The position numbers were made by a program, and so were the translations under genes. A stretch of DNA of 10,141 bases from Chersky-840 sp035532735 (GTDB lineage Bacteria > Actinomycetota > Acidimicrobiia > Acidimicrobiales > UBA8190), in assembly GCA_035532735.1 (NCBI GenBank), contig DATKQM010000059.1, forward strand, positions 1-10,141. The letters run 5' to 3'. How positions within the stretch are numbered: the first letter of the stretch is position 1; every line of letters begins with the position of its first letter. The notes below the pieces were generated by a model, which was not told the origin of the DNA, made no database searches, and worked only from the letters and a program-made list of their open reading frames with translations. Shown here one piece after another: positions 7,325 to 10,141 of this stretch.

Positions 7325-7459
7325 CGTCAGTCCTTCCCCATCGTGGTCATCGGCCCCTCCTGGCTGGTCGGCCAGTGTAGTAAGTTCACTGACGATGGTG
7401 TCAGGTCCGGTGTCCTCACGCCACCGGCGCGCGCCCGGGCCGGTGTGGTCGGCTCTCGG
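7325..7459. promoter_or_regulatory. Divergent promoter region with three inverted repeats
   Basis: The 135 bases between the divergent starts at 7324 and 7460 should carry both promoters. Three perfect 5-bp-arm inverted repeats lie in a row: CTGGC-N6-GCCAG (7360-7375), CAGTG-N9-CACTG (7373-7391) and CTGAC-N6-GTCAG (7389-7404). They surround the only A/T-richer stretch (7376-7390), where -10 elements would be expected; on the minus strand TACACT is a weak candidate, with CTGACA 19 bases upstream. The arrangement would suit a TetR- or GntR-type repressor controlling both directions. It does not match the KstR or KstR2 operator consensus as I remember them. No regulator gene is in the window. 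Confidence 0.45.
7331..7339 (-). promoter_or_regulatory. Ribosome binding site GGGGAAGGA of the thiolase gene
   Basis: On the minus strand GGGGAAGGA is followed by six bases (CTGACG) and ATG at 7324. It fixes the thiolase start, which otherwise is ambiguous because the frame is open upstream for over a kilobase. Confidence 0.65.
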
Positions 7460-8668
7460 ATGAGCGCGATCGACCTCGTCGAGGACGACGACCGGGCTGC
7501 ACTGCGCAAGCTGGCCCGCGACGTGGCCGAGCGCGACATCGCCCCCCACGCGCCGGGGTGGGACGAGACCGAGGAATTCGCCGAGGCCTCGCTCGAGGCC
7601 CTGCGGCGCGCCGAGTTGTTCACCGTCACCGTGGGCGAGCAGTACGGGGGCATGGGCATGGGCGACGTGGAAGCCGCCATCGTCCTCGAGGAGATCGCCC
7701 GCGTGGACGTCTCGAGCGCGATCTTGTGCCAACTCGTCTTCAACGGCCCCCCGCGTGCCATCGAGCATCTCGGCAACGAAGCCCTGCGTTCCCGTTGGCT
7801 GCCTCAGGCCGCCGCGGGTGAGCTCTTCTGCATCGGCATCACCGAGCCCGATGCGGGCTCCGCGGCGACCACCATGCGGGCCCATCTCACCCCCGACGGC
7901 GACGGATATCGGCTCGACGCCTACAAGAACTACGTCACCGGGGGCCACAAGGCCGTGGCCTGTCTGGTCTGGTGCCGGTTCCCCGGCAGCGAGGCCGGCA
8001 CGGGCAAGGGCATCGGCGCCGTGGTGGTCGACCTGGACCGCCACGGTGTGAGTGTCGCCGGGACCCATCGCAAGATGGGACTGCGGGGATGCACCGAGGC
8101 CGAGCTCGCCTTCGACGGTGTCCGGATCGATCCCGACGACGTCCTCGTGCCCGGCGACCCCGCCGACAACTCCGGGCTCAAGACGCTGCTCGCCCACATC
8201 AACCACGAACGGTGCGGCAACGCGGCCATGTGCGTCGGTGCGGCCCAGGGCGCGCTCGAGTACGCCATGGCGTATATGCGCGACCGGAAGGTCGGCACCA
8301 AACTGCTGTCGGAGCTCCAGGGGTTGCAGTGGAAGATCGCCGACATCGCCACCGAGCTCGAGGGGGCCCGGTTCCTCCTCCAGCGGGCGCTCGTCTTGGC
8401 CGGTCGCCACGGCACGCCGCCGCCCCTCGAGTCGGCCATGGCCAAGATCGCCTGCAATCTCGCCGCCAAACGGGTGTGTGACGAGGCCATCCAATTGCTG
8501 GGGGGCTACGGCTACAGCCGGGAGTACCCCGTCGAGCGCGCCTACCGCGACATCCGGGGCCTGTGCATCGGGGCGGGCACCGTCGAGATCCAGCGCAACT
8601 TCGTCGGCACCGCCCTGCTGGGCGGGCGCGTCCCCGCCGGCCCGTGGTGGAAGGCGCCGCTCCGATGA
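7460..8668 (+). CDS. Acyl-CoA dehydrogenase with IVD-type catalytic glutamate
   Basis: The 402-aa flavoprotein should oxidise an acyl-CoA to the 2,3-enoyl-CoA, passing electrons to electron-transfer flavoprotein. Order: N-terminal helices (1-122), beta domain beginning with the flavin motif CIGITEPDAGSA (124-135), C-terminal helices (about 240-385) with QLLGGYGYSREYPVERAYRD (345-364). The C-terminal Glu position of MCAD is Ala372, but Glu250 in NHERCGNA matches the helix-G catalytic Glu of isovaleryl-CoA and long-chain dehydrogenases, so it looks active. Family resemblance to IVD hints at branched or bulky substrates. ATG 7460 fits the usual family N-terminus; no clear ribosome site precedes it and GTG 7445 is an alternative. 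It is divergent from the thiolase and overlaps the next gene by ATGA (8665-8668), implying translational coupling. Confidence 0.95.
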   Translation: MSAIDLVEDDDRAALRKLARDVAERDIAPHAPGWDETEEFAEASLEALRRAELFTVTVGEQYGGMGMGDVEAAIVLEEIARVDVSSAILCQLVFNGPPRAIEHLGNEALRSRWLPQAAAGELFCIGITEPDAGSAATTMRAHLTPDGDGYRLDAYKNYVTGGHKAVACLVWCRFPGSEAGTGKGIGAVVVDLDRHGVSVAGTHRKMGLRGCTEAELAFDGVRIDPDDVLVPGDPADNSGLKTLLAHINHERCGNAAMCVGAAQGALEYAMAYMRDRKVGTKLLSELQGLQWKIADIATELEGARFLLQRALVLAGRHGTPPPLESAMAKIACNLAAKRVCDEAIQLLGGYGYSREYPVERAYRDIRGLCIGAGTVEIQRNFVGTALLGGRVPAGPWWKAPLR

Positions 8669-10141
8669 GCCCCGCCCTCGAGCCCACCGCCCTCAAGCCG
8701 GTGGCCATCTTGGGCGTGGGCGCCGCCGCGCCGTCGCTCCGACTGGCCGCCTCCGATGTCGGCGCGGCCTGGGGGTCTGGCGGCGGCCGGGGAACCGTGG
8801 CGCTGTGCGACGCCGACGAGGACACCCTCACCCTGGCATGGGGGGCCGTCCACGGCGCCCTCGAGGCGGCGGGGATCACGGCCCGAGAGGTGTCGGGGTT
8901 GTGGTGGGGGACGGCCCGACCGCCCTTCGCCGAGGGCCCCAGCCACGCCTTCCTCGCCGCCACCTTGGGGCTCGACCGGGCCGGCGGCGGCGGGCTCTCG
9001 AGCGGGTCGCCCCATGCCGGGATCGAAGCGGTCATCGGCGCCTGGGACGCGCTGGCTGCCGGCCACGCCCAGTTCGCGCTCGTGGTGACGTCGGACGCGC
9101 TCATCCCGGGGCTCGGGACAGCCGGGGAGACGACCACCGGCGCCGGCGCGGCCGCCATGGTCCTCGGTGCGCTCCCCGACGCGTCGGAGGGACCGTCGAC
9201 CAACGGGTCGTCTCCCGCCGCCCGGCTCGTGGCCCGGACCACACGGGCCATGCCCGCCGTCGACCGGTACCGGGCCGACGGCGACAGCGCCACCGGGGAT
9301 GTCTACGACGCCCGGCTCTTTCGCGAAGAGGTCTTCGTCCCCCTGCTGACCGAGACGGGACGGGCCGTGGCCGGAGATGTCTCGTCGCCGGTCGAGTCGT
9401 GGGCCATCGCCGATCCCGACGGCCGGCTCGGTACCGCCGTGGCCAAGCGATTGGGCGCGCCCTTGGCATCGGCGCCGGTCTTCGGTGCGCTCGGGGACGC
9501 CGGGGCCGCCTCGGCGTTGCTCGGTCTCGTCCACGTCTGTGCCGAGACAGGTTCGGCCGGCAGCCTGATCGGGGTCATCGGATACGGCGGAGGTCGGGCC
9601 ACCGCCCTCGTCGTGGACGCGGCTCGGGCCGTTCCGGGGGCGTGCAGCGTCGAGGCGCTCGGTGCGGGACGCCGGGTCACCTACCCCGAAGCCCTCCGGG
9701 CCCGAGGACAGCTCGAGCCCATGGACGACCCCATCGAGATGGGACTGCCACCGGGGGGTGCGGCCTTCGTCCGGGGCAACCCCGAGATGCTCGGGCTCTT
9801 CGGGGCCCGTTGTCGCGAGTGCGGCACCATCTCGACCCCGCCGTCGATCCACCCCACCTGCACCGGGTGCGGTGGCACCCAACTCGACATCGTCGCGCTG
9901 GCGCGCCGTGGTCGGGTCGAGACCTTCGTCGTGAACCAGACCATGCCGCCGCCCTTCCAGGCCCCCCTGCCCCTGGTCGTCATCGACCTCGAAGACGGCG
10001 CCCGGCTCATGGTCCAGGGCTCGCCCGCCGACGCAGCCGAGCTCGCCGTGGGCGACGAGGTCGCCTTGTCCCTGCGTCGGTACGCGCTCGAGCGGGGCAT
10101 CCCCGTCTACGGGTACAAGGCCTTCCGGGTCGCCGGCACTG
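8665..10141 (+). CDS. HMG-CoA-synthase-like (thiolase-fold) domain fused to a DUF35 zinc-ribbon/OB-fold domain, 3' truncated by window
   Basis: The frame is open from ATG 8665 to the window end (492 residues, no stop seen). Residues about 12-320 resemble the HMG-CoA synthase/KAS III branch of the thiolase superfamily: GVGAAAPSLRL near the start, the glycine-rich GETTTGAGAAAMVLG (154-168), FREEVFVPLL (219-228), AVAKRLG (258-264) and IGYGGGRATALVVD (305-318). By eye, family catalytic residues are replaced: Glu by Ala84, Cys by Ser115, His by Ala249, Asn by Asp278. Residues about 366-492 form a DUF35-type domain with rubredoxin-like zinc ligands Cys383-x2-Cys386 and Cys399-x2-Cys402, then an OB fold that in relatives binds acyl-CoA or shuttles CoA. 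The ATGA overlap couples it to the dehydrogenase. It may be a non-Claisen enzyme (for example an aldolase, as in Ltp2-ChsH2) or a scaffold; function is unproven. Confidence 0.9.
   Translation, partial: MSPALEPTALKPVAILGVGAAAPSLRLAASDVGAAWGSGGGRGTVALCDADEDTLTLAWGAVHGALEAAGITAREVSGLWWGTARPPFAEGPSHAFLAATLGLDRAGGGGLSSGSPHAGIEAVIGAWDALAAGHAQFALVVTSDALIPGLGTAGETTTGAGAAAMVLGALPDASEGPSTNGSSPAARLVARTTRAMPAVDRYRADGDSATGDVYDARLFREEVFVPLLTETGRAVAGDVSSPVESWAIADPDGRLGTAVAKRLGAPLASAPVFGALGDAGAASALLGLVHVCAETGSAGSLIGVIGYGGGRATALVVDAARAVPGACSVEALGAGRRVTYPEALRARGQLEPMDDPIEMGLPPGGAAFVRGNPEMLGLFGARCRECGTISTPPSIHPTCTGCGGTQLDIVALARRGRVETFVVNQTMPPPFQAPLPLVVIDLEDGARLMVQGSPADAAELAVGDEVALSLRRYALERGIPVYGYKAFRVAGT

Noticed and set aside
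7325..8494. Minus-strand frame open upstream of the thiolase, which would make a 786-residue protein
   Set aside because: It is antisense to the acyl-CoA dehydrogenase at 7460-8668, has no recognisable domain, and the thiolase has its own ribosome site and family-typical N-terminus at 7324.
8542..9882. Minus-strand open frame of 446 residues
   Set aside because: Low-complexity Gly/Arg/Pro-rich translation antisense to the HMGS-like/DUF35 gene, a common artefact of GC-rich DNA.

Overview
This is a GC-rich (roughly two-thirds G+C by eye, strong G/C preference at third codon positions) bacterial chromosomal segment. The acyl-CoA dehydrogenase, thiolase and zinc-ribbon/OB-fold protein families point to an actinobacterium; an Acidimicrobiia-like lineage is my best guess, not a proven one. 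I see no tRNA, rRNA, CRISPR array, transposase or phage gene.

Layout. (1) Positions 2-907 (+): C-terminal half of an acyl-CoA synthetase cut by the window edge. (2) Positions 908-1186: intergenic, with a regular 16-bp tandem repeat of alternating TCGG/CCGA tetramers that also fits a G-quadruplex pattern, then a 13-bp palindrome just before the preferred start of the next gene. (3) Positions 1187-3841 (+): a membrane-anchored PAS-PAS-GGDEF-EAL c-di-GMP enzyme with both active sites intact. (4) Positions 3846-3894: a 17-bp hairpin-forming tandem repeat between convergent genes. (5) Positions 7324 down to 3905 (-): a FadA5-like thiolase, an acyl-CoA dehydrogenase-like subunit without a visible catalytic glutamate, and, after an 86-bp gap, a divergent Na+/Ca2+-exchanger-family protein. 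(6) Positions 7325-7459: a divergent promoter region with three adjacent or overlapping inverted repeats. (7) Positions 7460-10141 (+): an acyl-CoA dehydrogenase with an IVD-type catalytic Glu, overlapping by ATGA with a fusion of an HMG-CoA-synthase-like domain to a DUF35 zinc-ribbon/OB domain, running off the window end.

How they may work together. Acyl-CoA ligase, two dehydrogenases, thiolase and a thiolase-fold/DUF35 protein together look like a beta-oxidation module for an unusual acyl chain (steroid side chain, branched or cyclic acid). The most interesting points are that the HMGS-like domain seems to have lost all four family catalytic residues yet is fused to a DUF35 domain, and that one dehydrogenase lacks a catalytic base while its divergent neighbour has one. 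By analogy these recall the Ltp2-ChsH2 aldolase and the heterotetrameric ChsE dehydrogenases of steroid degradation; this is inference. All alignments here are by eye and from memory of the families.
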